The notes beneath the pieces are model-generated. The model saw nothing but the letters and a program-made list of their open reading frames with translations. It searched no databases and was not told the DNA's origin. DNA of 64,000 nt from Microdochium bolleyi (lineage: Eukaryota; Ascomycota; Sordariomycetes; Xylariales; Microdochiaceae). Both the position numbers and the translations under genes were made by a program. This document shows positions 1 to 11,038 of this stretch, one piece after another (positions within the stretch are counted from its first letter, which is position 1; each line of letters opens with the position of its first letter). The stretch covers positions 806,001-870,000 of the forward strand of contig KQ964250.1 of NCBI GenBank assembly GCA_001566295.1. Reading direction: 5' to 3'.

Positions 1-1579
1 ACGGTGACCTCGTGGATATTCTCCTGGTTCGGGCTGTGGACGAGCTCGCAGTAATCGTGGTCGTCACCGGAGAATGCGTGTTTGATATTGCCAATGCTGT
101 TGATCAGCTTCATTGTGTCGGCTTCGTTGAGAACGTTCTGGTACTGATAGCCGCCAGAGACACTGATGGCGTTGCGGTGGTCCGGGAAGACTGGCGTTGT
201 CTGGCCCTTCGGCGGCTTTGCTGGTGGCCAGTGTTCGCGCATGGGTCCGCACGGCGTTCCTGGGGGCCGATAGAGAGGTACATGGGAGAGCAAGACAGTA
301 GGGAAGTCTGCGCTTCCGCTGCCACGATCCAAGGTTGGCAGGTTCTTGAAGTCTGCTTTGTCGAGCTCTTCGACCTTCTGAGCATACTGCAGCTCCTCAA
401 ACTCGCCTCTCCAGAACCTCAGCTCTTTCTCCACGGCTCTGCGCTTCTCGGCCTTGACGTTTGTCAAGAATTCGTTCACTGGCTCGTATATTTCGTGCAC
501 CTCGGCCATGTCTCTGGCCTGGGATGTTTCGGCACTCAGCGAGACTGTATCGACTGAGACAAAAGTGTGGTTTCCAATGACGTCCACTCGGTTCGTGTCG
601 CCAAAGTATGCGATGAAGCGCTCTCTCACGGGGATCTTGACCTCTGCGCCGAAGCCCAGATCGTGATTGCCAGGCAGACTCGTCACCAGCTTGCGGCCGC
701 GCTGTCCAGGTCCCGGTGCATCCCCGCCCAGCAACCAGTTATCAAAGAAGATGTTGCCGAATCGCTTGTACTCGTGCAGCCAATACTGCTCCCCGTACTT
801 CTTGTTCCACTGCTTGACGTATTTCTGCTCGTCCGCGGGACGGTGGCCCTTGGCCCATTCAGGGTCGGCAAAGTTGCCATGCGCGGTCTTCCATTCTCTT
901 CCGCCGTCGAAGAGGTCACCAAGGAACATGACCGAGTCCGGCCTTAATATCCTCTGTAGTTGTGTGTATGCTCTTGTCATGTAGTTGTCGGTAATGCGCA
1001 TCGTCAGTGGGTTGATGGGCCACGGCCGGCCAGGATATGAGTGTGGATCGATGAGCTGAGGGTCGGCTACGAAGACGAGACGATGTGGCACAGCACCCGG
1101 CGGCTATAGGGGAAGTGGTTAGCCAACAATGACCTCCAAGGTAGCCGTAGACAGCGGTTCAATTCTATGCACAATGAACTTACCCAATGCTCCCAGTGAT
1201 GCCAGTCGCAGTCGCGAACTTTGCCAGCAAAGACCCAACGCTCGCCCCAGAGCATAAGAATCACCCACAAGGCGACGAGGAGGTGTGGAAAGCTGAGCAG
1301 TCGCCGGCGGACCGCATTCCTCCGCAGCTGGTGGCCGGCTCGTGCTGCGAGATTCATGGCTGCTTGTAAGCCCGGCCCCTTCAGATATGCCAGTATCCGA
1401 GAGGCAAAGGCTGCGCAGCCGGCGGATATGTCGTCACATGGCGACGTGTTGTGATCGCCTCCAAATGCTGAGCTGGCAGGATATTGCTGGCGGTTGGAGG
1501 AGGAGGGCTCGTAGGGCGAGGGTGACGAAGCTGGGGGTGGATAGCCGTAGCCGTTGTGCTGCCCAGGCGGCCGGGCCAT
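1..1579 (-). CDS. Ted1/Cdc1-family calcineurin-like phosphoesterase (partial, 3' end outside window)
   Basis: Exons on the minus strand are 1579..1184 and 1103..1 (continues past the left edge); the intron is 1104-1183 with GTAAGT and TATAG ends. The start is the in-frame ATG at 1579. Seen: a Pro/Ser-rich N-terminus, one membrane segment at about residues 95-113, then a lumenal metallophosphoesterase domain with the metal-binding blocks VADPQLID, FLGDLFDGGREW, LPGNHDLGFG and FSGDDHDYCE in the right order. Known of the family: yeast Cdc1 and Ted1 are ER-membrane, Mn-dependent phosphoesterases that remodel GPI-anchor ethanolamine phosphate and so affect cargo export. Inference: this copy does the same; which of the two paralogues it matches cannot be settled without the C-terminus, where further membrane helices and retrieval signals would lie. 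At least 499 residues are visible. Confidence 0.9.
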
Positions 1580-2709
1580 GATAGAGTTGTCTAAGGACAG
1601 GCCATACAATCAAGCAGAGGCAGGCGATCTGGACGCCATGAAGAGCTGCTCACTGTTCTGCCGAGGTCTCTGAATCTGGCGACGTCTGTGGACAGAATCA
1701 CTGTAGAGCACAGCTGTCTGAGGCACCGGCGCCAGGGGCTTGGACACGGAGTGACGAGCAAGGTGGGTCCAAATCGACCGTACTGTGCAGGTTACGTGCA
1801 GCACTGTCGCAGCGGTTGCTCCTCGAGCCTCCTCACGGCTCAGACACGCTTAGTCCAACGTGCCTGTTACCAGCCTGGTACTGTGGCTCCCTCTACGTTC
1901 AGGGACCAGTTCGATAGCCGCCAGGGGTAATCTGGGGCTGCTAAGAATACCTGACGGCACCTTGCCATTTGTTCCACAGGGCATCACATTGTCCGCACAA
2001 CATGGCCTCACGCCTCGCACGGCATTCCTTGGCAAAGCCGCTCAACTTAAGATGCCCAGGTATGCACCGGAGACAACTATAGAAAGAGCTTGCAAGTTAC
2101 ACACAGGGAAGCCGGTGAACCACTGCCAGCCTGTAGGCAGTCCCTCGAGATGTTGCTGTCTCGCTGCACGTTGCCAGGCGATGCATGCCGGCTGGCGATA
2201 CAAATCGTATCTGTACGACGTACGGATTCCATACTTGTACGCAGCATGTCTGGTTGTTTCAAGGCTCGACCTCAGCTAGGCCGGCATATTAAGGGCGCGC
2301 TTATGCTAGCGTGCACTAGCTGTTGCAGCTTGACGAGCGCCGAGTCTGGCTCGCTCCTCCGCACGGGCTGCTTGCCAGCAGACGACAAGCGAGGCAGGCT
2401 CGGCAGGCAAACATGTCCAGGTGGCCGGCCAGTGGCCCCTCGTAGGAGTGCATCCTTCCATGGCCCAAGCCAAATGTTCCGAGTGCATGACAGCCAAGCC
2501 CTCTGGCAGCTGCTGCCCTGGGCATCCTGGCCAGGGTCTGCCGCTTGGCCGGATGCTCGTGAAACAAACTTGAGATGGCAAAAGCACACCTGCTAGCCTC
2601 GACACAGCCTAGGACGCACCATACGGAGCCGAAGGATGGCTCCCGCAATGTCCCCTCCAGTGCCATCGGGCAAGTCACGCTCGATCCCTGGCCGTGCTTC
2701 GCGGATTGT

Positions 2710-2715
2710 CCCCAG
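2710..2715 (-). promoter_or_regulatory. CreA-like site (CTGGGG) upstream of the LPMO gene
   Basis: CCCCAG on the plus strand fits the SYGGRG consensus of the carbon-catabolite repressor CreA/CRE1 on the minus strand, about 30 bp upstream of the TATA-like element. A six-base motif occurs often by chance, so this is only a candidate. Confidence 0.25.
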
Positions 2716-2745
2716 GGTCGGCGACCTGGCCGGCCACGGCCAGCC

Positions 2746-2752
2746 TATATAT
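2746..2752 (+). promoter_or_regulatory. TATA-like element of the LPMO gene
   Basis: TATATAT stands alone in a GC-rich stretch about 360 bp before the AA9 start codon, followed by a C/T-rich tract typical of fungal transcription start regions. It implies a 5' leader of roughly 330 nt. Confidence 0.45.
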
Positions 2753-3111
2753 CTCTCCGCTGGTCACCCCCGTGCTTCTCATTTCCAACAAGCCCTTCTC
2801 ACTTCCTCACGGCTGGTGCTGTTGTTCATTCCTTGACCCTTGTTTGTGCCTTCTCCCGTCGCTCCTTTGCCCAGAAGCTGCTCTCGTGAGCCTTCACTTC
2901 ACACTCCTTCACTTCGCTTCCTCCACTCTCATTCATCTCCACAAGACGTCGGCCAGTCCCGACGTGATATCTCAGTCTCAGCTCAAAGCCGATCATTTGC
3001 CAAGCTCGCGCTGTCAGTTGCAGAAACGCCTGATAGTCTGCCCGATCTATCTGTCTTGTCTTCAGACTATACCTGAACCATCCCTCCGCAAGATATAGCC
3101 AACACTTCAAG

Positions 3112-4626
3112 ATGACCAAGTCATTCACAGCCCTAGCAGCCACTGCCGCGCTGCTCTTCTCGACCGCCCAGGCTCACAATGCCTTCACAAACCTGTGGAT
3201 CAACGGCAAGGATCAGGGTGATGCCACCTGCGTCCGCACTACCAACCGCAGGAACGCCCCCAACACTCCCGTCGTCGACTTCTCGGGCAACGATATTGTC
3301 TGTGGTGTCAACGGCCTCGAGCCAGTGGCTTACACCTGCGCAGCACCTCAGGGGGCCACGCTGACATTTGAGTACCGCATCAACCCGAGCACCGCTGGCT
3401 CTGGTTTCATTGACCCAGGCCACAAGGGTCCCGCGGCTGTGTACGCCAAGAAGCTCTCTTCCCAGCTAGACTCCGGAGCCGGCGGAGGCTGGTTCAAGAT
3501 TTGGTCCGAAGGCTACGACATGGAAAAGGATCTCTGGGCCACCGAGAAGCTGATCAAGGAGAATGGCTTCTTGTCCATCAACATCCCTCAGTGGCTACCT
3601 GCTGGCGACTACCTCTTCCGCCCCGAGGCTGTTGCCATGCACAACGTCACACCCGCGGTCGAGCCCCAGTTCTACGTCGGCTGCGCACAAGTCTTCCTCG
3701 AATCGTCTGTCTCTACCGACCTCGCCATCCCGTCCGAGTACAGCGTCAGCATCCCGGGCTACATCAAGCGCGGCGAGCCCTCCATGATCTACAACCTCTA
3801 CAATGACGAGGAGTACGCAAAGCCCAAGAAGCCATACCCTGAGGCTGGCCCCAAGGCCTGGGCCCCTCCAACACCGCAGACTTCTGGCGGCAACATCGTC
3901 AAGCAGTCCAAGGGTGCCGTCCCGGACACCTGCCTGCTCGTCAACGGGAACTGGTGTGGTGTTGCGACTCCATCCTACCAGAACAGCGTGCAAGCATGCT
4001 GGGCCTCGCAGGACAACTGCTGGAAGCAGGCCGATGCCTGTTGGAAGGCCGCCCCCATCACCGGCGGAGCCAACTGCGAACTCTGGAGCAAGAAGTGCAA
4101 GGCTCACGGCGAGGCCTGCAAGGCCGGCTCCGCCTCTGGTCCGCCGGACTTCAAGTTTGAGCCTGCCTCCCGTGCCGCTCCTAGTTTCGCTCCACCAAAG
4201 AATGTCGGCCTTGCTCCCGTCGATGCTCCGAACGACTACATTGTGCCGGTTTCACCCCCCGCGGCCACGGCTACGGCCACCAACGCCCCTCTGGTTCCTA
4301 CGAGCGCATCCACCCTGGTCACCACCTTCAAAGCCGACCCTGTCCCCACGAATGCCTACATGCAGCCGCCCGCCGCCGTAATTATCGCAACGACGACCAT
4401 CGTCCTGGGCCAGCCGCTGGCTTCTAACACGAACACATTTCCCGTGGTCGACATGACGATCAACCCGGACGGCGCCGTGATCAAGCCCTCGAGCACCGCC
4501 GCCCAGACCAGTGCTGCCACGGCCACTGCCAAGCCTTCGCAGACTCCCAGCTGCCCTGGCAAGAAGCGCAGCCACCGCAAGAGAACGGGTGCTCATGGCC
4601 ACCAGAAGCGTCGTCACGGCCACTAA
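3112..4626 (+). CDS. AA9 (GH61) lytic polysaccharide monooxygenase with C-terminal Cys-rich module and basic His-rich tail
   Basis: Secreted copper enzyme, 504 residues, no intron. Signal peptide residues 1-21 (ends TAQA), leaving His22 as the N-terminal histidine of the copper brace; second ligand His104 in DPGHKGPAAVY; axial Tyr188 and partner Gln186 in PQFYVGCAQV; conserved GWFKIWSEGYD. Known of the family: AA9 enzymes cleave cellulose or other beta-1,4-glucans oxidatively, using Cu plus O2 or H2O2. After the catalytic domain (to about 235) comes a linker, then a Cys-rich segment (273-336, ten Cys) that is not a CBM1, a Ser/Thr/Ala/Pro-rich stretch, and a last 24 residues dense in Lys, Arg and His. 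The Cys-rich segment resembles the uncharacterised module appended to some AA9 proteins. ATG 3112 is preceded by a long leader. Substrate and regioselectivity cannot be told from sequence alone. Confidence 0.93.
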   Translation: MTKSFTALAATAALLFSTAQAHNAFTNLWINGKDQGDATCVRTTNRRNAPNTPVVDFSGNDIVCGVNGLEPVAYTCAAPQGATLTFEYRINPSTAGSGFIDPGHKGPAAVYAKKLSSQLDSGAGGGWFKIWSEGYDMEKDLWATEKLIKENGFLSINIPQWLPAGDYLFRPEAVAMHNVTPAVEPQFYVGCAQVFLESSVSTDLAIPSEYSVSIPGYIKRGEPSMIYNLYNDEEYAKPKKPYPEAGPKAWAPPTPQTSGGNIVKQSKGAVPDTCLLVNGNWCGVATPSYQNSVQACWASQDNCWKQADACWKAAPITGGANCELWSKKCKAHGEACKAGSASGPPDFKFEPASRAAPSFAPPKNVGLAPVDAPNDYIVPVSPPAATATATNAPLVPTSASTLVTTFKADPVPTNAYMQPPAAVIIATTTIVLGQPLASNTNTFPVVDMTINPDGAVIKPSSTAAQTSAATATAKPSQTPSCPGKKRSHRKRTGAHGHQKRRHGH

Positions 4627-5526
4627 ATACATGAGACTTGTTGCTTTGCCGACCATGCAGGCAGCGTACCTTACCGGGCCATACCTGTATAACTCCTTAT
4701 GTGGCTTGTATGAGACCCTGACGGTGGATCATGACACATGAGCACACCCAATTATACATTGCCAACCCAAGAAAGGGTCTCGGTTTCATTCTATTGTATA
4801 TACATTCTCCAGAACAAGGCCACATCTTATGATATGTCATATATCACAACGAAATTCGCAGAATACAATCCCGTCAGTAACGATACCTTCCCGTGGAAAT
4901 GTGGTATCAAATTGCACATGATGGCTTGTTGAACACCCTATGCTCAAGTCTCTTGACGAATTTGACTACCGATAAAAATTTAACTCGCGCCCACTTCCGT
5001 TGTGAATGTAACCGTTTCCCAGTCATAGAACATCCCTGTAATAACAGGTAACATCCGAGAGTCAACGGAGACGCTCTCAGAACTGTCGATAGAACCATCT
5101 GGATGGGTGGCGTTGAGCTGAGCTGTTACATAAGCCGACAGGGCACTTGCTGCCATGAGAAGTGATTGGTCAGCCTCCGACAGGGGGCCAAATGGGTCCA
5201 CCCTTTTTCGACCTTGGAACTTCAGCCTTGTTCGCGTTTCTCCCAAGGCGCATCGCATCGCGAACTGTCCCTTGAACAAGCCTTTACCTCTTTTTCGACC
5301 CGAGAGCAACTTCCATCGATTCGCATCGCGCTAGACGGATCCGCCGCGTCTTTCGATCATTGCGCGAACACACAAAAGCACCGCCCCAGACGACAATCGC
5401 GCGCGCGCAATCGTTTCCAAGCGAACAAGAACGCTCCGACAATATCGAGAGCCATCTTCACATCCCGACCACACATACATCTCCGCCACGCCCGGCGCCG
5501 ACACACGGCCACACCCTTAGCCCGCC
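4627..5526. other. Intergenic region: LPMO 3' end and U2AF upstream region
   Basis: No gene supported. A 109-codon minus-strand open frame (4980-5309) has no recognisable family and no ATG start. The last 100 bases are a C/A-rich leader with a CG run (about 5400-5407) ahead of the U2AF start. Confidence 0.55.
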
Positions 5527-6156
5527 ATGGCCAACTTCCTCGCCTCCATCTTCGGCACAGAGCAGGACAAGGTCAACTGCTCCTTCTACTACAAGATCGG
5601 CGCCTGCCGGCACGGCGATCGGTGCTCACGGAAGCACGTGAAGCCCTCGTACTCGCAGACGATCCTGCTGCCCTCGATGTACCAGAACCCGGCGCACGAC
5701 CCAAAGTCGCGGCTCACCCCGGAGCAGTGCATGAACCACTTCGACGCCTTCTACGAGGACCTGTGGTGCGAGCTGTGCAAGTACGGCGAGCTCGAGGAGC
5801 TCGTCGTCTGCGACAACACCAACGACCACCTCGTCGGCAACGTGTACGCGCGCTTCAAGTACGAGGACAGCGCGGCCAAGGCCTGCGACGAGCTCAACGC
5901 CCGCTGGTACGCGGGGCGGCCGATATACTGCGAGCTCAGCCCTGTCACGGACTTCCGCGAGGCGTGCTGCCGGCTGAACTCGGGCGAGGGGTGCGTGCGC
6001 GGCGGTTTCTGCAACTTCATACATCGCAAGAACCCGACGCCCGAGCTGGACCGCGACCTGACGCTGAGCACCAAGAAGTGGCTCAAGGCGCGCGGGCGCG
6101 ACGAGAAAAGCATGAGCCGCAGCCCTAGCCCGGAGCCGACGAGGAAGCGGTACTAG
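5527..6156 (+). CDS. U2AF1: U2AF small subunit (U2AF35/U2af23), splicing factor
   Basis: Single-exon gene of 209 residues. Function: with the large subunit it recognises the AG at the 3' splice site and helps recruit U2 snRNP. Seen: first CCCH zinc finger at residues 18-37 (C-X8-C-X5-C-X3-H), a UHM/RRM-like domain through about 45-145 including NVYARFKYEDSAAKACDELN and RWYAGRPIYCE, a second CCCH finger in CCRLNSGEGCVRGGFCNFIH, and a short Arg/Ser C-terminus (SMSRSPSPEPTRKRY) instead of the long RS tail of animal proteins. Length matches the compact fungal form. The ATG context (CCGCCATGG) is ideal. It is unusual among its intron-bearing neighbours in having none. A large overlapping frame on the same strand is an Arg-rich shadow. 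Confidence 0.96.
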   Translation: MANFLASIFGTEQDKVNCSFYYKIGACRHGDRCSRKHVKPSYSQTILLPSMYQNPAHDPKSRLTPEQCMNHFDAFYEDLWCELCKYGELEELVVCDNTNDHLVGNVYARFKYEDSAAKACDELNARWYAGRPIYCELSPVTDFREACCRLNSGEGCVRGGFCNFIHRKNPTPELDRDLTLSTKKWLKARGRDEKSMSRSPSPEPTRKRY

Positions 6157-7274
6157 ACGGGGCCCGCCGAAGCCGTGGATGGTGAAGCCCGAGTTGCTGA
6201 GGGCAGCGATCAATGAGGCTACACGTAGCGAACAGTCGAGGGATTGCTGGGGAGTAGTCGCCCGCGCCACACTATGTATATAAAATGCGGACTACGAATA
6301 CTCTCTCCTTGTTTCGAACGATCGCGTCATCCACCATTCTTCATCCCGGACCATTCAAGCTCTCACACCTAGGCGATTCATTCACACAAGTTTCATGCCA
6401 AGCACCGTTCATCCACACCTACGACAAACTTTTGGCGAGGATTCAGGGCCACCACATGATACACAATCGGAGATATTCGGTCCGGCAATCAGGGCAATTT
6501 TCCACTCTGTACTTTTCCCCGGGGGAAGCAAATCCGGGAGGGCCAGAGAGAAAAACAGAGTGAGAGAGCAATAGAGCGGGGAGGAGGAGAGGGGTGCAAG
6601 ACACGCGAAGAAACTGTCCTTGGCAGTCGGAACAGGAGCCCCCGTCCGTGCCAACAACCAGAACACTCAAAAGGCCCTATGGATAAATAAGGCGGGCCAG
6701 TACAATAATGCACCACCTTCTGCAGCCCAAAACAACAGACACGGGGAGGGGATTCACGACAGCTTGATGTGGGCAAGGGGAGGTGTTGGGTCAGGAATAC
6801 TCACTCCATCTGCTTTTTTGTGTGAGAGCGAAGATGCCCAGGACAGCAGCAGCCGCTGCTGCGGAAAATGACTTTGCAATGTACATAACCACTGAGATTA
6901 GAGAAGCTAGCTGCCGTGGTGTTCCTCGGCTGAGGCTGGGGGAGACATGAATGCGATCAGAAGCTAGATCATTAAGGAACTCGTCTCGTGTGAGAGCCTG
7001 TCTCGTCGTTCTGACATGGTCGGTTAGCCCAAGTGCTTGTCCATTTGCCAGGTCGGGCTCAGTAATCCTCTTCCACACAACCAGACGTCTCGGTTCACAG
7101 ATACCATGGCCTACAAGCCTCGTCCACTCTCGGCAGTAGCACCGGGCATGAGTGCAAGTGTCATGTCGGTAAGCCCATGTCTTTGTAATTCAGTTACAGC
7201 TCATGATTAAAGAGATTTCCCAGATTTATGTACATGTATATGTGTGTGTGTGTGTGTTCGTTTTGTGGAAACCC
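6157..7274. other. Intergenic region between convergent genes
   Basis: Holds the 3' ends of the U2AF and OSBP-like genes. No coding similarity or tRNA-like fold was seen. A GT dinucleotide run sits at 7240-7257. Confidence 0.55.
7240..7257. repeat. (GT)n microsatellite
   Basis: TG repeated nine times without interruption, just downstream of the stop codon of the minus-strand OSBP-like gene, so probably in its 3' UTR. Confidence 0.9.
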
Positions 7275-9604
7275 TCAACCCTCGGCGTCGAAGAATGCGT
7301 CATCCGTGTCCTCCGTCTCCGACCTCCTGATGATGGGCTTGTTCTTGTCGTCCCCGGCCTTCGTCGTGGAGGAGGAGGACGACTGCGGCGGCAGATCCTT
7401 CCTCAGGTCTGCCGCGAGGTCGATCAACGGCCCATCCCCGGCTTCTTTGCCCGTGTTGTGCAGCATCGCCGAGATCTCCTGAGACCCTCCGCTCGCCTGC
7501 GGTCCCGGCGCCGCTGGCGCTGGCGCGGGCGTTGGCGCGGGAGCAGCAGTAGGGGGTGCTGCCGGTGGCGGCGCGGATTCGCCAAAGTCGATCAAGTCGC
7601 CATTGCCCTGGCTGTGGTTGTTGCTGTTGTTGACCGGGACGCTCTCCTTGTCGTTCGGGACTGGTTGCTGCTTGGCAGCGTTTCTCGTGTTGGCCAGTGT
7701 CTGGCCCTTGAGAATCGGGTAGATCGACGTGATGTGCTCGATGATCTGCTCAGGGGGTGCGTGATGGTCGCTGTCCCACATGTATATTTCGTGGTCAGCT
7801 TCTCTGTTCAGACTGGGACCATTCGCACGGAGACACGGGAGACACTCACACTTCGCTGTCAATGATCCACTCGAGATCGCTGAGCTCCGCCTCGTCCCCG
7901 CCAGGCCCGTCGCGGACCCTCCGGAAGAGCTTCGGCTGCCACTCGATGCCCTCGGCCTGCCGCCGGGCCGCTTCCTGCCGCTGCGCCTCCTCGATCTTGG
8001 TCTTCTCGTCGGTTGCGACCTCGTGGTTCTTCTCCTTGACGGCTTGTGCCGTCCTCTGCCACAGCCGCACCGACTCGCTCTCCTCCTGCTCCTCGACGGG
8101 CCGGATGCGCGGCTTCGACGGGCGCGACCTCGTGGCGTCGAAGAACATTTCTCTCTTGCCGGTCTGTTCATCATTGCAGTGGAAGCTTAGCAAACATATA
8201 CACCCCGGACCATCTCGTGGATTTCGCAACGCCAGTGCTGCGAGTGAAAGGGGTGGTCATGACAGAACTTACCCGAAGATCCTTCACGTACATCTCCTCA
8301 CTCCACAGCCCAGACAGCTCGAAGAGCGCCTCGCCCGTCTCGTCGTTCTTTATGGTGCCGCCGATCGAGTTGTAAGTGCCGCTGACCCACCCTTTGGTCT
8401 TGAACTCGACCTCGGCGCTCAGCCCGAGCTCCGGGCATTTGACGATGCTCACGTCGCCGAGCTCGTACTTCATCTGCCCGAAGAGGATGCCCCGTGCGTA
8501 CATGTTGGGCTGTGTGAGCCAGCTTTCCTCGTGAGATCCGCAGTTAGCTCGGTCTCTCCGTGTCGAGTCACGGGCAATTGGGGGCTTATTGCGCAACATA
8601 CTATTGCTCGCCCTTCTTCGGGTCTTTTCCCCTGTTCGTCAGGCTCAGCACCGCGATGCCCTCCATCATGCTGGCCGCCGAGTTGCCCAAGAACTTGCTG
8701 CGCGGCTTGAGGGTGCCGTCTATCCGGATGTGGTGGCCCGGAGCCATGTAGAAGTAGCTCGACTTGGGCGGGTGGTGCGACGTCTGCTCCGAGATGTAGT
8801 ACGCCTTGGTGTGGTCGGGCAGGTCCCACCAGCAGGTGTGCACCTCGCCGAGAATCGGGTTCAGGGGCTTCTTGACGCCGCTGTGGTCAAGAAGACAAGT
8901 CCATTAGCATGAGGTCGTGTCTCTACGCAATTTGTATGGCGTGGAGTCGGAAGGGAGAGGTCTTACGGAGGTCTGATGTGCCAGCCGCTAAGATAGAACT
9001 TGACGACGGACACAAAGCGGTCGACCGGGTCGTCGAGCTCGGGTATGGGCAGAAGCATCTCGGGGTGGCACATGAAGCTGCCGCAAAAGACTTGTCAGTC
9101 GTTGCTCAGTAAATTGCAGCCTTCCCAGAACGGCCTGGGCAGCTCGTCTTGAAAACCCCGTACGAACGAACAGGGAACCTCGATCTCCCCAAAGTCCCCT
9201 CTCGTTCGTGAAAGATGAACCCACTTTGTGATGCGCTCCAGCATGCTCCGGGGCTCGAGGATGAAAGTCGGCAGGACGACGCGGCTCAGGTCGGCGCCGG
9301 GGCGAAGCTGGGAGATGATGTGGGTGAGGACATTGCCCTGCTCCGGGTCCACGGCCGTGGTGTCGTCGTCGATGTCGCCGCTCACGCTGCCGTCGTAGGA
9401 CGAGCGTGCGCTGCCTGTCATTGCTCCGAGATTCGGTCATGTCAGCTCCCAGGTCGGTCATACATCCACCTGCTAGGCTCTGGTTTCCGTCGCGATCTTT
9501 CTCTGGCGGAGGATGAGGGTAGGAGGAGCTCTGCAGCACTCACTAGCATTCGAGTGCTTGCGGATCCGGCCCAAGCTGGCCGTGATCTTGTGCGAACCGT
9601 GCAT
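7275..9604 (-). CDS. Oxysterol-binding-protein-related (ORP/Osh) lipid transfer protein
   Basis: Seven exons on the minus strand: 9604..9544, 9414..9225, 9077..8967, 8880..8602, 8522..8273, 8163..7850 and 7770..7275 (1701 nt, 566 residues). Seen: the lid region VVLPTFILEPRSMLERIT, LPIPELDDPVDRF, NPILGEVHTCWWDLPDHTK, the family fingerprint EQTSHHPPKSSYFY, FLGNSAASMMEG and WSEEMYVKDLRTGKREMFF. No PH domain or ankyrin repeats. Known of the family: ORPs move sterol or phosphatidylserine against PI4P at membrane contacts. The core looks closer to Osh6/Osh7 and ORP5/8 than to Kes1, which would suggest PS/PI4P exchange; this is inference. A Pro/Ala/Ser-rich acidic tail of about 120 residues is appended. 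The last intron may end at 7771 (79 nt, CTGACC branch) or at 7804 (46 nt); both keep frame and differ by 11 residues. The junction near 9414 is the least certain. Confidence 0.9.
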
Positions 9605-11038
9605 GCTTTTCGTGGTCGTCGTGGTCGTTCTGGATTGGTGTGCTGGCCGGCGAGCTGTCACGAGAATAGCAGTCGTCCCGACACCAGGGGAAGCTCTACG
9701 CCAGAGCGACCTTAACTACAAGAGCTAGTAAGCAAATGGACTGCGAATATTGCTGCCTGTTGTCCTCGGGATCTCGAGCGTGCATCCCGGGCGGCAGGCA
9801 CTCACTGCAGCTCAGACGCGGACTCTCTCGTGATAGGAAGAATAGGGAAGAGGCGTAGAAGGTTGAGTAAAGTGCCGCCTCATCCGCAAGTGCTAGGAAA
9901 GTTGCAGCCCGGTTCCGCGAGAGCCGATCTGGAGAGTGCAGGTGGGGGGTTTGGCGGTCTTTTGGTGTTCAAGGGTCTGACTGACTGACTAAAATTGGCC
10001 GACTCTTCGAGGGAAGAGGAACCACACAAAACGCGCTCGTCTGCGCGCTCGAACACTGCAAGTGCTAACTTTTGGCGAGGTGCGACAGATGCGAAAAGTG
10101 AGGTCAGAACCCGTCCTTAAGCAGGCTGTCTGGGCGGCGGCTGCGGAGTCGTGGAGGGGCAGGCTATGTGCCCGACAGACGCTATGACATGGACACACGG
10201 AGGGCACAAACACACACACACACAAACAACTCAAAGAGCACAGCATACATGGGAGTCATGGAAGGCCCGGGGCCAAGACAGGAAAGGTCACATGGATGCA
10301 GAAGCCAAAGAGAGAAAGGCGCGTCCACGGGTGTGATGAGAGGCAGCCAGCTCCGGCGCAGGAAGAGCTCCGGAGTCACGGCAGCACCCAGCAGCGGGGC
10401 AGCGCAGGGCAGCGCAGGGATTATGACGACGATGATGACAGCTTTTTTGGATAGGGAAGGGGGGGTGTGCTGCCAGAAATGCAGGGCTCCTCCCGCACCC
10501 GTCCGTCTATGCTCGCCTGTTATCGATTAGCTCCTCAATGACGCACCTCGACGATCCAGTCAAGTTGGCAGGACGAGCCACGGGGGTGCTCAACGGGTCA
10601 GCATGCTCGAACTGCCGAGACTAAGGGCCTAAAGCGCCGTACGTAATCGTAACACCAAATTCTCAGAAACATCGCAGATCATCGGAGAATCTAGAGTTGT
10701 GAGGTTGTCTGTTCTTGTTGACAACTATCGGTGTTGGAGTCGCCTCAAGGAAGCTCTCAGACTCTTGCTTCACTATCCTCTCCACCAAATGCTACGCCCT
10801 TAAACCATCTTGTCTAGTCCATAACTCTGGGTATCATGATTGGCATTTCCGCCTTTGCCCGAGGATGCTCCCAAATATTCCAATTCCCACTCTTGGACTG
10901 CTATAAATGATATCCAAACAATTGATCTGCTCCCTGCCACAAGTCGCAGCATATGGCTATGTTATCAAGCTATCGAAGCCTCACCCTTGCATCTAGGTTT
11001 TGTGCCTTCAGTCGTTCCGCCAGTGTCAAGCGTCTTTT
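9605..11038. other. Intergenic: OSBP-like promoter and leader, and 3' end of the next gene
   Basis: No gene supported. It contains a CA microsatellite (10211-10224) and several short open frames without family similarity. Confidence 0.55.
10211..10224. repeat. (CA)n microsatellite
   Basis: Seven uninterrupted CA units within a longer CA/AAC-rich stretch (10205-10230), about 600 bp upstream of the OSBP-like start codon. Confidence 0.85.

Larger units (their letters stand above)
1580..3111. other. Intergenic region between divergent genes; upstream part of the LPMO gene
   Basis: No gene recognised over 1.5 kb. Overlapping open frames on both strands lack family similarity and ATG-anchored structure. 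The right third holds the probable core promoter and a roughly 330-nt pyrimidine-rich leader of the AA9 gene. Confidence 0.6.

Noticed and set aside
4980..5309. 109-codon minus-strand open frame ending FTTEVGAS
   Set aside because: Some stretches look protein-like, but there is no ATG start, no partner exon and no family I recognise; not enough to call a gene.
5166..6128. 320-codon plus-strand open frame over the U2AF gene
   Set aside because: Arg/Pro-rich out-of-frame shadow of the U2AF coding sequence with no ATG-anchored domain; the overlapping frame has both CCCH fingers.
7275..8174. Single 299-codon frame as the OSBP-like gene's 3' part
   Set aside because: The upstream half is the wrong frame for that exon; splicing at 7849/7771 joins the correct frames and restores the family sequence.
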